A DNA stretch of 64,000 bases from Maribacter orientalis (GCF_900109345.1 NZ_FNZN01000002.1:620001-684000), one strand, 5' to 3'. Numbered from the stretch's first letter, positions 27,100-37,308 are shown. Translations and numbers: made by a program. The notes: generated by a model from the sequence alone, not told the origin.

Positions 27100-27501
27100 T
27101 TGAACAAAGATCAAATTCTTACTGAATTACAGTTCAAGGCTATTCGAAGTAGTGGCCCTGGTGGTCAACATGCAAATAAGGTTTCTTCTAAAGTAGAACT
27201 CTCTTTTGAACCAAACACTTCTAACGGACTTACCGAACGTGAGAAGAAAAGAATTCAATTAAAACTTGATAACAAATTAACCAATGACGGAGTGTTGATT
27301 TTACAATGCGATGAATCACGAAGTCAACATAAAAACAAGCAATTAGTTATCAAACGATTTTTTAAATTGCTTGAAAAATCTTTAATCGTACCAAAGCCAA
27401 GAAGAAAAAGTAAACCAACCCGATCTTCAATTGAAAAAAGATTAAAAGGCAAAAAAATTGCTTCCCTTAAAAAGATAAATCGTGGTAAGCCAGAGTTTTA
27501 A
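27100..27501 (+). CDS. arfB: alternative ribosome-rescue factor ArfB (aminoacyl-tRNA hydrolase)
   Basis: About 133 residues from TTG at 27100. A longer frame from 27037 exists, but family members begin close to the LQFKAIRSSGPGGQHANK segment, and a -7 box lies between the two starts. The GGQ motif catalyses release of peptide from stalled ribosomes. The basic C-terminal tail (KPRRKSKPTRSSIEKRLKG) inserts into the mRNA channel, as in E. coli YaeJ. Its last four bases overlap the convergent FAH-family gene. Confidence 0.88.
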   Translation: MNKDQILTELQFKAIRSSGPGGQHANKVSSKVELSFEPNTSNGLTEREKKRIQLKLDNKLTNDGVLILQCDESRSQHKNKQLVIKRFFKLLEKSLIVPKPRRKSKPTRSSIEKRLKGKKIASLKKINRGKPEF

Positions 27502-28334
27502 CCTACTCTGTTCACTAAGGTTCCTATACAATCTATTGAAATAATAACCTCATCGCCAATTTCTAACGTAAAATCGCTTGACGGTATAATACCTGTTCCG
27601 GTCATTAATAAGCTGCCATGAGGAAACGTACATTCTCTGTAAAGATAATTTACAATATCTTCTAGCTTTCTTTTTATCTGGTCAATACCAATATTTTTAT
27701 CGAATACGTTTTTCCCACCTCTATTAATGGTTAAGCTTATTTTGGTGTCTGTTGGCAAAGGTTCATTTAATAATAACACACAAGGACCCAAAGCTGCACA
27801 ACCATCATATGTTTTGGCCTGTGGCAAATACAACGGGTTTTCACCTTCAATACTTCTAGAACTCATATCATTACCTATGGTATATCCTATCACTTTTCCT
27901 GTAGAAGTAATAACTAAGGTTAATTCGGGCTCAGGAACATTCCACGTTGAATCTTTTCTTATCCGAACAATTCCTCTATTCCCCACCGTACGGTGTGCCG
28001 TAGCTTTGAAAAATAATTCTGGACGATCAGCCTCATAAACTTTTGCATAGAAACTACTGCCGCCTGCCTCTTTAGACTCCTCTTCTCTACCTAATTTACT
28101 ATTATAATAAGTAACGCCACTAGCCCATAATTCTTGACTTTGAATAGGAGGTTTTAGTTCGTTTTCTAAAATTGAGTTGACATCCTTAATTCTATTACTT
28201 TCATTTAGTTTTATCTGTGTATTTGCGATAACATCATCATCGTTAATTAACTTGTCCCAATTCTCTTGATCAAGTAGATGGAATTTAGATTCATGTTCTA
28301 CTAAGATTCCACTTTTAGTATTATATACTTTCAT
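27498..28334 (-). CDS. fumarylacetoacetate hydrolase family protein, probable 2-dehydro-3-deoxy-D-arabinonate dehydratase
   Basis: 278 residues of FAH fold. The metal-binding acid cluster is in VPEPELTLVI (about 137-146). The stretch GNDMSSRSIEGENPLYLPQAK resembles sugar-acid enzymes of the D-arabinonate/2-keto-3-deoxy-D-arabinonate dehydratase group rather than tyrosine-catabolic hydrolases. It is the third gene of an operon with an IlvD/Edd-type sugar-acid dehydratase and a GntP permease, which supports a role in turning a 2-keto-3-deoxy pentonate into 2-oxoglutarate semialdehyde. The exact sugar is not established. Confidence 0.8.
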   Translation of the reverse strand: MKVYNTKSGILVEHESKFHLLDQENWDKLINDDDVIANTQIKLNESNRIKDVNSILENELKPPIQSQELWASGVTYYNSKLGREEESKEAGGSSFYAKVYEADRPELFFKATAHRTVGNRGIVRIRKDSTWNVPEPELTLVITSTGKVIGYTIGNDMSSRSIEGENPLYLPQAKTYDGCAALGPCVLLLNEPLPTDTKISLTINRGGKNVFDKNIGIDQIKRKLEDIVNYLYRECTFPHGSLLMTGTGIIPSSDFTLEIGDEVIISIDCIGTLVNRVG

Positions 28335-28345
28335 ATTATTGGAGT

Positions 28346-29674
28346 TTATGCAAAGATTGTATAGAAGATAAAAACGGTAATTGCACCTGTAAGTCCAAGT
28401 AAACCACTTCCCAAACTAAATAAACGATACCCTGTTTTCACATTCATACCGCTCATTTGGGTTACGACCCAAAAGAAACTATCGTTGGCATGGGAAACCA
28501 CAGCAGATCCAGCTCCTATTACAATTACCACTAAGGCTTTTTGTATTTCAGAATCAAAACCAAGTGATGACATCATGGGCATTATGATAGATGCTGCTGT
28601 TACTAGAGCCACTGTTGAAGAACCTTGTGCTGTTTTTATTGCCGCTGCCAAAACAAAAGGCAAGAAAATGCCCATATTGTATTCCGTTAGGGTTTGTCCC
28701 AATATATCAGCTATACCCGAATTCTGTAAAATTTTACCAAATATTCCACCTGCGCCTGTTATCAAAATTATTGATGCGGCATCCTTAATTGCTTTACCTA
28801 CCCAACCAGTAGATGATAGCATATCATAATTCAACTTCTTTGGTAATAACAGACATAATAAAATACCGATCAACAAAGATATTACCGGCTCCCCAACAAA
28901 ATTTATAAAGTCTATAAAACCGTTATCCAAGCCTGTTCTTGTTGGATTTAAAACTGATTTCAATACGATTAGTACAATAGGAACAAGAATTGGAATTGAG
29001 GATTTAAGCGCGCTAGGCGAATCTTTAATTTCCTTTTCGGCTACTAACGCATTATCAACTTCTGGCTCAATATATGTTTTAGATGCATACCTTTTAGCGA
29101 AAATAATACCAACAATTAATGCAACAATACTGGTTGGAAAACCAAAGGCAATGACCAACCCCAAATCTGCGTCCAAAATTCCTGCAGCTGCAATAGGACC
29201 AGGCGTTGGAGGCACCATAGTATGTGATGCCATTAGACCCAAACCTAAGGCTATTGCTGGTCCGGCAATCGAGATTTTTGCTTTCTTGGAAAGGCTTTTG
29301 TTTAACGGATGCAACAGCATAAAACCGCTATCTGCAAAAACCGGTATCGAAACGATATAACCAATAATACCCATCGCTGTAGGCACTCTTTTGCTTCCAA
29401 TAATCTTTAAAACCTTTTCTGCAATAGCGAAAGCGCCACCAGTATTTTCTAAAAATGCACCTATGATTACTCCAAGGACTATTATCAATCCTATTTTACC
29501 TAGCGTACCTCCAAACCCTTCATTTATAGATACTATAATATCGGCGTAAGGCATGCCTGCAAAAATTCCATATAAAATAGAAATGATGAAGAGCGCTAAA
29601 AACGCATGAACTTTTAATTTGGTCGTTAATATGATGATGGCAATAACTGCTAGTACTAAATAGAATATTTCCAT
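28346..29674 (-). CDS. GntP family gluconate/sugar-acid permease
   Basis: 442 residues with about 12-14 hydrophobic helices. Family hallmarks include PVFADSGFMLLHPLNKSLS, ASHTMVPPTPGPIAAA, KTAQGSSTVALVTAA and SHANDSFFWVVTQMSGM. GntP proteins import gluconate and related aldonates with protons. It lies between the dehydratase (three-base gap) and the FAH-family gene (11-base gap), so it probably imports the acid they degrade. Confidence 0.92.
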   Translation of the reverse strand: MEIFYLVLAVIAIIILTTKLKVHAFLALFIISILYGIFAGMPYADIIVSINEGFGGTLGKIGLIIVLGVIIGAFLENTGGAFAIAEKVLKIIGSKRVPTAMGIIGYIVSIPVFADSGFMLLHPLNKSLSKKAKISIAGPAIALGLGLMASHTMVPPTPGPIAAAGILDADLGLVIAFGFPTSIVALIVGIIFAKRYASKTYIEPEVDNALVAEKEIKDSPSALKSSIPILVPIVLIVLKSVLNPTRTGLDNGFIDFINFVGEPVISLLIGILLCLLLPKKLNYDMLSSTGWVGKAIKDAASIILITGAGGIFGKILQNSGIADILGQTLTEYNMGIFLPFVLAAAIKTAQGSSTVALVTAASIIMPMMSSLGFDSEIQKALVVIVIGAGSAVVSHANDSFFWVVTQMSGMNVKTGYRLFSLGSGLLGLTGAITVFIFYTIFA

Positions 29675-29677
29675 AAT

Positions 29678-31399
29678 TTAATGTAAATCCCGTTCTACTT
29701 TAGACCCAGAGCCACCAACGAGAAAATCTAAATCGGCTCCTTTATCCGCTTGCTGTACATGATCGATATACATTTTAACATATCCTCGTTTAGCTAACGG
29801 TTCTGGTGAAATCCATTCCTTTTTTCGCTTGATCAACTCGTCTAATTCTACATCAAGATGCAGTGAACGCTTTTCCACATTCAACTCTATCATATCACCG
29901 TTTTTCACAAATGCTAACGTTCCACCAACCGTTGATTCTGGAGATACATGAAGAATAACGGTACCTGCAGCTGTACCGCTCATTCGCCCATCTGAAATGC
30001 GAATAATATCCGTAATTCCTTTAGCTAATAGTTTTTTAGGAAGGTCAACATTACCTACTTCCGGCATTCCTGGATATCCTTTTGGACCAACACCCTTAAG
30101 CACGATCACACTATTCTCATCAATTTCTAAATTTGGATCATCTATTCGTTCGTGGTAGTCTTCCATACTTTCAAAAACTACTGCTTCCCCTCGATGCTGC
30201 ATCAACCTTGGCGTAGCAGCCGACGGTTTAATAACCGCTCCATTTTCGCAAAGATTCCCTTTCAATACGGCAATGCCTGCTTTTTCCTGAAAAGGATGTT
30301 CTAAAGCTGCGATTACATCTCTATCATAACATACCTCACTTTCGTAATTATCTGTGATACTTTTGCCATTTACTGTAATGGTTTCATCATGTAACAATGG
30401 TTTCAATTCTTTCATGACCACTGGTAATCCGCCTGCATAAAAAAAATCTTCCATTAAATATTTTCCTGAAGGTTTTAAATTCACAAGTAAGGGTACTTTA
30501 CTCCCCACTTTATCAAAATCTTCCAAATTTAATTTTACTCCTATTCTACCAGCAATTGCTGTAAGATGAATTATAAGATTTGTAGAGCCGCCAACTGCAG
30601 CGTTGGTAATTATAGAATTCTCAAATGCTTTTCTCGTTAGAATTTTAGAAAGTGTTAAATCTTCCTTTACCATTTCTACAATTCGCCTTCCAGATAATTG
30701 AGCGAATAATTTTTTTCTTGAATCAACCGCAGGTATTGAAGAAAAGCCTGGCAATGTCAACCCTAAAGCTTCACACATCGTAGCCATAGTCGAAGCGGTA
30801 CCCATGGTGTTACAATGCCCTATACTTCGAGCAACGCAAACCTCAGCTTCTTTAATATCTTCTGCAGAATATCCACCAATCTCTTGGCGTTCTTTTATCA
30901 TCCAATTCATAGAACCAGAACCTATTTTCTCACCTCTAAACCGACCTGTTAACATAGGTCCACCAGGGACGACAATAGTAGGTATATCTACACTGCATGC
31001 ACCCATTATTGTCGAAGGCGTGGTTTTATCACATCCTGTTAACAAAACAATACCGTCTAATGGATTGGCGCGAATGGATTCTTCTGTATCCATACTCGCT
31101 AAATTGCGAAATAACATGGTCGTGGGTTTCATAATGGTTTCACCCAAAGACATTACTGGAAACTCTAATGGAAAACCGCCTGCTTCTAAAATTCCTCTTT
31201 TTACAACTTCTGCAAAATCACGAAGATGACCATTGCATGGTGTTAGTTCAGACCAGGTATTACAAATCCCTATTACTGGTTTCCCTTCAAAATAATCATC
31301 TGGATAACCTTGATTTCTTAACCAGGATCGGTGAACAAAACCCATTTTATCATTGCCGCCAAACCACTCGCTACTCCGTAATTTTCTTTTCTTATCCAT
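29678..31399 (-). CDS. IlvD/Edd family sugar-acid dehydratase (arabinonate/xylonate type)
   Basis: 573 residues. Three cysteines at 55 (ELTPCNGH), 123 (TGCDKTTPS) and 196 (GHCNTMGTAS) have the spacing of the cluster ligands in L-arabinonate dehydratase. The C-terminal segment holds ISDGRMSGTAAGTVILH. The N-terminus (KLRSSEWFGGNDKMGFVHRSWLRNQG) belongs to the sugar-acid branch and not to the branched-chain amino-acid IlvD. It dehydrates an aldonate to its 2-keto-3-deoxy form. It is the first gene of the operon. Confidence 0.9.
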   Translation of the reverse strand: MDKKRKLRSSEWFGGNDKMGFVHRSWLRNQGYPDDYFEGKPVIGICNTWSELTPCNGHLRDFAEVVKRGILEAGGFPLEFPVMSLGETIMKPTTMLFRNLASMDTEESIRANPLDGIVLLTGCDKTTPSTIMGACSVDIPTIVVPGGPMLTGRFRGEKIGSGSMNWMIKERQEIGGYSAEDIKEAEVCVARSIGHCNTMGTASTMATMCEALGLTLPGFSSIPAVDSRKKLFAQLSGRRIVEMVKEDLTLSKILTRKAFENSIITNAAVGGSTNLIIHLTAIAGRIGVKLNLEDFDKVGSKVPLLVNLKPSGKYLMEDFFYAGGLPVVMKELKPLLHDETITVNGKSITDNYESEVCYDRDVIAALEHPFQEKAGIAVLKGNLCENGAVIKPSAATPRLMQHRGEAVVFESMEDYHERIDDPNLEIDENSVIVLKGVGPKGYPGMPEVGNVDLPKKLLAKGITDIIRISDGRMSGTAAGTVILHVSPESTVGGTLAFVKNGDMIELNVEKRSLHLDVELDELIKRKKEWISPEPLAKRGYVKMYIDHVQQADKGADLDFLVGGSGSKVERDLH

Positions 31400-31462
31400 A
31401 TTATTAATTAGGCAAAAAAAGATATGCCGGCTTCAAGATAGCTAAATTTTTTATACGAAATA

Positions 31463-31933
31463 TTACCGAATTGTTAGTATCGTTGAGGTTTTACCATTAA
31501 AATGAAAAGTGTCTCCTATAGACTTGCCGTAAATTAATTTTCCGATTGGGGTGGCAGCAGAAATGCAATACACAGAATTGGTTGAATTTTTAAACTCTCC
31601 TGCAGATATTGCTATATAGTATATGAAGGAATCAGTTATGACCAAGTTTCCTAATCCCACCAATTGGGAATCCCTATCTTTTGGAACTTTAGAAAGAAGT
31701 TGTTGAGTTTTTTCTAATTCTAATAATTGCTGGCCTAGTTTTTCACGCTCTAATTGAATCATTGCCCTACCAGTTTCATGCTTGTCACCAGCACTGCTTT
31801 TTGTTTCTGAAGTTAGTGCGGTTTCAAGTTCTTTTATCTGCGCAAGGATTCTTCCTAACCTCTCTTCAACAAATTGTCTACAATACTTGTAAGCCTCATT
31901 TTTTAAGGTCTCGAATTCTTTAATTTTCTTCAA
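31463..31933 (-). CDS. GreA/GreB-like protein
   Basis: 156 residues with an N-terminal coiled coil (about 20-75, with LAQIKELETALTSETKSSAGDKHETGRAM) and a C-terminal FKBP-like domain (YYIAISAGEF, ISAATPIGKLIYGKSIGD). This is the Gre layout, but shortened and divergent. The acidic tip residues of true Gre factors are not clearly present. It may be an anti-Gre or a polymerase secondary-channel factor. It overlaps the upstream lipoprotein gene by 14 bases. Confidence 0.75.
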   Translation of the reverse strand: MKKIKEFETLKNEAYKYCRQFVEERLGRILAQIKELETALTSETKSSAGDKHETGRAMIQLEREKLGQQLLELEKTQQLLSKVPKDRDSQLVGLGNLVITDSFIYYIAISAGEFKNSTNSVYCISAATPIGKLIYGKSIGDTFHFNGKTSTILTIR

Positions 31934-32531
31934 CGTGGTACAAATCTGCTAATTTATAAATTAAGTAATTTACCATTTGATGGTCTGCATCGCCTGATTG
32001 TATCATTCTTAGGATAGCACTTTTATTTTCAATTTTAAAATAATCTAAATCGCCCGAACGGTCCTCGCTAAAAATATTCCAAGACTTTAGCCCACTCAAC
32101 ATCGCTTTATGAGCTTCATATTTTTTAGTGATTTCATGCTCTTGCTTTTTACTGATTGATATAGACGATTCATCGTCTTGCAATAATTTATAATCAGCAG
32201 AAATACGGGCATCTGCTTTCTCTGCTTCGGTAATTATTTTAAAATAGGCTTTTGATACCAGAGCTTGGTAATGGTCCTCAAAACCAGCTTCTATTTTTGC
32301 CTCATTGGCTAGTAAAACCTCGTTATCATTACTAGCATATAATTCCTCTGTATTCTCCGCATTATTAGCAAGTAAAGACTCTTGCCATGCTTGAGATTTT
32401 ATCAATTCTTTCCACACTTTAGCATATTCGCGCTGATAGTGAGTTTGTGATGCACCGCATCCAACAAGGCACATGGCCCATAATACAGCTAACATTATAG
32501 CTGTACCAATTCTTTGTGTCAATTCTTTCAT
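31920..32531 (-). CDS. helical lipoprotein of unknown function
   Basis: About 203 residues from the ATG at 32529-32531, which gives a compact lipoprotein signal (AVLWAMCLVGC). A slightly longer frame would place extra residues before it. The mature part is highly charged and alpha-helical without recognisable motif. The 14-base overlap with the GreA-like gene suggests translational coupling. I do not recognise the family. Confidence 0.65.
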   Translation of the reverse strand: MKELTQRIGTAIMLAVLWAMCLVGCGASQTHYQREYAKVWKELIKSQAWQESLLANNAENTEELYASNDNEVLLANEAKIEAGFEDHYQALVSKAYFKIITEAEKADARISADYKLLQDDESSISISKKQEHEITKKYEAHKAMLSGLKSWNIFSEDRSGDLDYFKIENKSAILRMIQSGDADHQMVNYLIYKLADLYHVEEN

Positions 32532-32700
32532 ATAGTATTCAATGCTATTACTAACCATTTATAGGTCTACTGTTCTAGGTAAACCAATACAGAAATTTAA
32601 GTAACAGATAAGCTAAAGGGATGTACAATTTAAAAATAAAATAAAGAGAATAAGTGACTTTCGGATAAGATTTAAAAAAACAGGTTAAAAGGAATACAAG

Positions 32701-33816
32701 CTAATTAAAAATAGTAGCCAATTGCTTGCCTATGGTTGTCCCAATAGCAATTCCCATACCACCTAAACGCACTCCACACGCTGTGTTATTGGTCAGTTGT
32801 TTTACAATCGGTTTCTTTTGCTGGCCAACACCCATTATGCCGCTCCAACCATAATCGATTTCAAATTCTTTATTAGGTAAAATAACTGTTTTCAATAATT
32901 CTTTGAGTTTGTCTTTGACCAAATTGGTAGTACCAAAATTGTAAGTCTCCTCTGTCTTAAAATCTAAATTTCTACCGCCACCAAAAAGTATGCGATTACT
33001 AACATTTCGAAAATAATAATAGCCTTCATCTAAATGAAATGTTCCTTTAATAGATAAATTAGGAATGGGTTTCGTAATAAGAACTTGTGCTCTTGCTGGG
33101 TTTACCTTTTCTGGAAGTAACTGTGAAGCAAAACCATTTGTGGCTATTAATAGTTTATTGGTTTGAAACTCGAATTCATTTGTGCAAATAGTAACCTTGT
33201 TGCCAAAATCTTCAAAAGAATCAACCTTGGTAGTATTTAATATGGTAATCCCTTTTAGTAAGGCTAACTGTAATAAAGATTTCATCATCTCACCCGTATT
33301 AATTTGCCCTTCGTAAACTTGGGAGATATATTCTTTTTTAATACCCTTAAAATGATATTTATTTGGTGCGGTTTCAAAAGCATCCTCCTTAAAAATAGGT
33401 CGTAATAAATTATTTATCTCAATTATATTCTTGCGACAATGTTGATAAAGTTCCTCGTCTTTTTCTAAAAAAAGTTCGTGTCCTCCATGTTTTTCAAAAC
33501 CAATTGATGAATCTCCTAATAGACTACGTAACGCCTGAATACCTTTCCACCTGTCACTAACTAGATTTATGACCTCTTGCTCTGAATGTGTTTTTAGGTC
33601 GGCTAAAATTTCTGAAATACTGCCAAAACAAGCAAATCCGGCATTTTTCGTACTCGCACCTTGTGGTAAGGTTCCTTTTTCAAGGACCAATATACGGGCT
33701 TGTGGAAAGTTATTTTTTAATTCTATAGCACAGTTTAAACCAACAATACCGCTGCCAATTATTGTAAAATCAATATTGGAAAACCATGACTTGCGCTCCC
33801 AGTAGCTAAGGTTCAT
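32701..33816 (-). CDS. FAD-dependent oxidoreductase (DAO family)
   Basis: 371 residues. The FAD-binding Rossmann motif IIGSGIVGLNCAIEL lies near the N-terminus, followed by VLEKGTLPQGASTKNAGFACFG. The C-terminal GGMGIAIGTTIGKQLA is the second FAD contact. The fold is that of glycine oxidase, DadA and related amine oxidases. It ends in the gap before the terminator of accC and appears monocistronic; the substrate is unknown. Confidence 0.88.
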   Translation of the reverse strand: MNLSYWERKSWFSNIDFTIIGSGIVGLNCAIELKNNFPQARILVLEKGTLPQGASTKNAGFACFGSISEILADLKTHSEQEVINLVSDRWKGIQALRSLLGDSSIGFEKHGGHELFLEKDEELYQHCRKNIIEINNLLRPIFKEDAFETAPNKYHFKGIKKEYISQVYEGQINTGEMMKSLLQLALLKGITILNTTKVDSFEDFGNKVTICTNEFEFQTNKLLIATNGFASQLLPEKVNPARAQVLITKPIPNLSIKGTFHLDEGYYYFRNVSNRILFGGGRNLDFKTEETYNFGTTNLVKDKLKELLKTVILPNKEFEIDYGWSGIMGVGQQKKPIVKQLTNNTACGVRLGGMGIAIGTTIGKQLATIFN

Positions 33817-33870
33817 TGATGAATTAGTTTAATTATTTAAGTTAGGAAAATCTAGATTAAAATGGTCATA

Positions 33871-33900
33871 AAAAAACTCCAACATTGCTGTTGGAGTTTT
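33871..33900 (-). terminator. rho-independent terminator after accC
   Basis: On the reverse strand AAAACTCCAACA and TGTTGGAGTTTT form the stem around a short loop (GCAA), followed by T. It begins directly after the accC stop. Confidence 0.8.
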
Positions 33901-33903
33901 GTA

Positions 33904-35256
33904 TTAATCTTCCTTAGGTGGATTCATTTTCCAATCATCCATAAAGGCTGTCGTATAATTTCCAGCCAAATAATCTGGATGGTCCATTAACTGCCTATGG
34001 AATGGAATCGTAGTTTTAATACCCTCTATTACAAATTCGTCTAATGCACGCTTCATTTTATTGATTGCCTCTTCCCTAGTTTGGGCAGTAGTAATCAACT
34101 TAGCAATCATAGAATCATAATTCGGTGGTATACTATAACCACTATATACATGCGTATCCATACGTACACCATGACCTCCTGGTATATGTAAGGTGGTTAT
34201 CTTACCTGGCGATGGTCGAAAGTTGTTATAAGGATCTTCTGCATTAATTCTACATTCTATAGAATGTAATTTTGGAAGGTAATTTTTACCTGAAATTGGC
34301 ACACCAGCAGCCACTAATATTTGCTCACGAATTAAATCGTAATCTATTACTTGCTCAGTAATTGGGTGCTCTACTTGAATACGGGTATTCATCTCCATGA
34401 AATAGAACTTACGGTGTTTGTCAACCAAAAATTCTATAGTCCCAGCTCCTTCATACTTAATATACTCTGCAGCCTTAACAGCAGCTTCACCCATTGCTTC
34501 CCGTAACTTATCGGTCATAAATGGTGAAGGTGTTTCTTCTGTTAATTTTTGATGGCGTCTTTGTATAGAACAATCTCTTTCAGAAAGATGACATGCTTTC
34601 CCATATTGATCACCAACAATTTGAATTTCAATATGCCTTGGCTCTACAATTAATTTTTCCATGTACATACCGCCATTTCCAAAGGCAGCAGTAGCTTCAT
34701 TAACCGCACTGTCAAAAAGTTCTTCCATTTTGTCTTCAGACAAAACGGCACGCATTCCTTTACCACCACCACCTGCAGTAGCTTTTATCATTACCGGATA
34801 GCCCATTTTCTTAGCTATCTTTTTTGCATCAGCAACATCTTTCAAAAGACCTTCTGAGCCAGGTACGCAAGGTACACCAGCCTCCTTCATGGTTTCTTTG
34901 GCCGTGGCCTTGTCACCCATTTTGTCAATTTGATCACCAGAAGCTCCAATAAATTTTATCTCGTGCTCTGCACAGATACGTGAGAACTTCGAATTTTCTG
35001 ATAAAAAACCATAACCTGGGTGAATAGCATCTGCATTTGTAATTTCTGCCGCAGCAATTATATTCGGTATCTTTAAATAGGATTCACTACTTGCAGCTGG
35101 ACCAATACAAACAGCTTCATCTGCAAAACGCACATGTAAGCTTTCCTCATCGGCCTTACTATAAACAGCAACGGTTTTAATACCCATTTCCTTACAGGTA
35201 CGAATAACCCGCAAAGCGATTTCTCCCCTATTTGCAATCAGTATTTTTTTAAACAT
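33904..35256 (-). CDS. accC: acetyl-CoA carboxylase, biotin carboxylase subunit
   Basis: 450 residues, a normal AccC. It starts [20 protein letters not shown]. The ATP-grasp glycine loop is [12 protein letters not shown], and [39 protein letters not shown] and [16 protein letters not shown] follow in order. It carboxylates biotin on AccB for fatty-acid synthesis. It is the last gene of fabH-accB-accC, followed directly by a terminator. Confidence 0.97.
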   Translation of the reverse strand: MFKKILIANRGEIALRVIRTCKEMGIKTVAVYSKADEESLHVRFADEAVCIGPAASSESYLKIPNIIAAAEITNADAIHPGYGFLSENSKFSRICAEHEIKFIGASGDQIDKMGDKATAKETMKEAGVPCVPGSEGLLKDVADAKKIAKKMGYPVMIKATAGGGGKGMRAVLSEDKMEELFDSAVNEATAAFGNGGMYMEKLIVEPRHIEIQIVGDQYGKACHLSERDCSIQRRHQKLTEETPSPFMTDKLREAMGEAAVKAAEYIKYEGAGTIEFLVDKHRKFYFMEMNTRIQVEHPITEQVIDYDLIREQILVAAGVPISGKNYLPKLHSIECRINAEDPYNNFRPSPGKITTLHIPGGHGVRMDTHVYSGYSIPPNYDSMIAKLITTAQTREEAINKMKRALDEFVIEGIKTTIPFHRQLMDHPDYLAGNYTTAFMDDWKMNPPKED

Positions 35257-35341
35257 CTTTTAAATTTTAAGTTCTAGGTTCGACATGATTCTTACATACC
35301 ATTCTAATCATAGTATCTAACAATTATTACTCAAAATTTAG

Positions 35342-35842
35342 TTAAGAAGGATCTACCAAAAATAATGGTTGATCAAACTCTACTGGTGAAGAATCGTCTA
35401 CTAATATTTTAACAATAGTTCCTGAAACTTCAGATTCGATATCATTGAACAATTTCATTGCTTCAATAACACAAAGTACATCACCATTACCGATAGTATC
35501 ACCAACTTCAACAAAAACTGGTTTGTCTGGAGAAGGCTTTCTATAGAAAGTACCTATAATAGGTGACTTGATCGTAATATATTTATCGTCTTCAGACTTC
35601 TTCTTTTCAGCTTCAGCAGCGTTATTTATTTCTGCCTGTTGCTGCTCTGTTTGTGCAGGTGCAGCAGCTGGTATCGCTTGCTGTGCCATTGGCATGGTAT
35701 GTACATAGGTAGGTTCAGAATAACCATTCCCAAGGCTTCCAGTACGGATCGTGATTTTAATATCGTCCGTCTCCAGTTTTACCTCGCTTGCACCAGATTT
35801 GGCTACAAACTTTATAAGGCTTTGAATTTCTTTAATATCCAT
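35342..35842 (-). CDS. accB: acetyl-CoA carboxylase, biotin carboxyl carrier protein
   Basis: 166 residues. A mobile linker rich in Ala, Pro and Gln (about 55-90) precedes the biotinyl domain, which has the biotinylation lysine in VIEAMKLFNDIES. It carries the carboxylated biotin between AccC and the carboxyltransferase. It lies 32 bases after fabH on the same strand. Confidence 0.96.
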   Translation of the reverse strand: MDIKEIQSLIKFVAKSGASEVKLETDDIKITIRTGSLGNGYSEPTYVHTMPMAQQAIPAAAPAQTEQQQAEINNAAEAEKKKSEDDKYITIKSPIIGTFYRKPSPDKPVFVEVGDTIGNGDVLCVIEAMKLFNDIESEVSGTIVKILVDDSSPVEFDQPLFLVDPS

Positions 35843-35874
35843 ATTTATATAAGTTATGTTGGTAGTTTTGTTCG

Positions 35875-36870
35875 TTAATTATATGCCCATTTTAAATAAA
35901 TGGAACCCCAAGTAAATCCGCCACCAAAGGCAGCAAATACTAAGTTATCTCCTTTTTTAAGCTGTTCTTCATAATCAAATAATAAAAGCGGTAATGTTGC
36001 AGACGTAGTGTTACCATAACGCTGAATATTCATCATTACTTTTGAATCATCAATACCCATTCTTTTTGCGGTAGCATCAATAATACGTTTGTTTGCTTGA
36101 TGGGGCACCAACCAATTTACATCTTTTTCCGTTAAATTATTTCTCGTCATGATCTTGGCTGCCACATCTGCCATGTTCGATACTGCAAATTTAAAAACTG
36201 TTTTTCCTTCCTGAAAAATAAAATGCTTCCTGTTCTGTACACTTTCTATAGTGGCAGGCATTATAGAGCCTCCACCTTCCATTCCCAAGAATTTTCTTCC
36301 TCTACCATCTGCTCGTAAATATTCATCTTGCAAACCTAATCCTTCATTATTCGGTTCAAAAAGAACAGCACCGGCACCATCACCAAAAATGATACAGGTG
36401 GTACGATCAGTATAATCTATAATTGACGACATTTTATCTGCACCAATCAATAAAACCTTTTTATAACGACCGGTTTCTATATGACCCGCTACTGCCGACA
36501 TGCCAAATAAGAAACTTGAACAAGCTGCCAATAAATCATAGGCAAATGCATTAACCGCTCCAATTTCAGAAGCAACGAAAGCTGCCGTTGAAGCTACCAT
36601 ACTATCCGGAGTTGCGGTCGCAACAATTACCAAATCTATTTCCGCTGCATCAAGACCTTTCTTTTTCATTAGATCTTGAGCTGCTTTAATCGCTAAATAC
36701 GATGTGCCTTCTCCTTCTTCTTTCTTTAATACTCTTCTTTCCTTTATACCGGTTCTTGTGGTTATCCATTCGTCATTGGTTTCAACCAATTCCTCAAGCA
36801 TTTTATTCGTCATTACAAATTGGGGAACATAGCCTCCTACCGCGGTTATAGCTGCTGTAATTTTGGTCAT
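35875..36870 (-). CDS. fabH: 3-oxoacyl-[acyl-carrier-protein] synthase III
   Basis: 331 residues. Catalytic triad: Cys in LLAACSSFLFGM (about 115), His in WLVPHQANKRII, Asn in QRYGNTTSATLPL. It condenses acetyl-CoA with malonyl-ACP to start fatty-acid chains. It lies downstream of rpmF in the classical rpmF-fabH order, but a terminator at 37050-37083 separates them, so it probably has its own promoter in the gap. Confidence 0.96.
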   Translation of the reverse strand: MTKITAAITAVGGYVPQFVMTNKMLEELVETNDEWITTRTGIKERRVLKKEEGEGTSYLAIKAAQDLMKKKGLDAAEIDLVIVATATPDSMVASTAAFVASEIGAVNAFAYDLLAACSSFLFGMSAVAGHIETGRYKKVLLIGADKMSSIIDYTDRTTCIIFGDGAGAVLFEPNNEGLGLQDEYLRADGRGRKFLGMEGGGSIMPATIESVQNRKHFIFQEGKTVFKFAVSNMADVAAKIMTRNNLTEKDVNWLVPHQANKRIIDATAKRMGIDDSKVMMNIQRYGNTTSATLPLLLFDYEEQLKKGDNLVFAAFGGGFTWGSIYLKWAYN

Positions 36871-37049
36871 ACTTTATTTGCTTTCTTGTAAAAAACTTAA
36901 AAAACGAGTCAAAAGTCATGAAAATTAATGATTTTCAACGACTTTTCTCTTAAAGTTATCTGGTTTTTGAAAATTTCCCTTTGTTGAACAAATAGTACGT
37001 ACTCCTTATATCATCTGTATGACAAAGAGATAATAAACAAATTGGGCTA

Positions 37050-37083
37050 AAAAAAACTCCCTACTTCAAATGAAGTGGGAGCT
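37050..37083 (-). terminator. rho-independent terminator between rpmF and fabH
   Basis: On the reverse strand CTCCCACTTC pairs with GAAGT(A)GGGAG around an ATTT loop with one bulge, followed by eight T. It lies about 20 bases after the rpmF stop. Confidence 0.8.
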
Positions 37084-37103
37084 TTGTATAATTTAAAAAA
37101 GTC

Positions 37104-37301
37104 TTAAGCCTCTGCTTCTTCAGTTTTATCAACTAAAACTTGACCTCTGTAGTGTAATTTACCTTCATGCCAGTGAGCTCTATGGTACAAGTGCATTTCT
37201 CCTGTTGAGGAATCCTTGGCCAATGTAGGTGCTACTGCCTTATAATGTGTTCTTCTCTTGTCTCTCCTTGTTTTGGAAATTTTTCTTTTAGGATGTGCCA
37301 T
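37104..37301 (-). CDS. rpmF: 50S ribosomal protein L32
   Basis: 65 residues. It begins [21 protein letters not shown] and has the basic composition and length of L32. The four zinc cysteines of some L32 proteins are absent, as in other zinc-free forms. It lies seven bases after the DUF177 gene, a partnership conserved across bacteria. Confidence 0.96.
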   Translation of the reverse strand: MAHPKRKISKTRRDKRRTHYKAVAPTLAKDSSTGEMHLYHRAHWHEGKLHYRGQVLVDKTEEAEA

Positions 37302-37308
37302 TTAAACC

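Noticed and set aside
30804..31229. 141-codon forward frame
   Set aside because: Antisense within the sugar-acid dehydratase gene, whose cysteine ligands and length show it to be the real gene.
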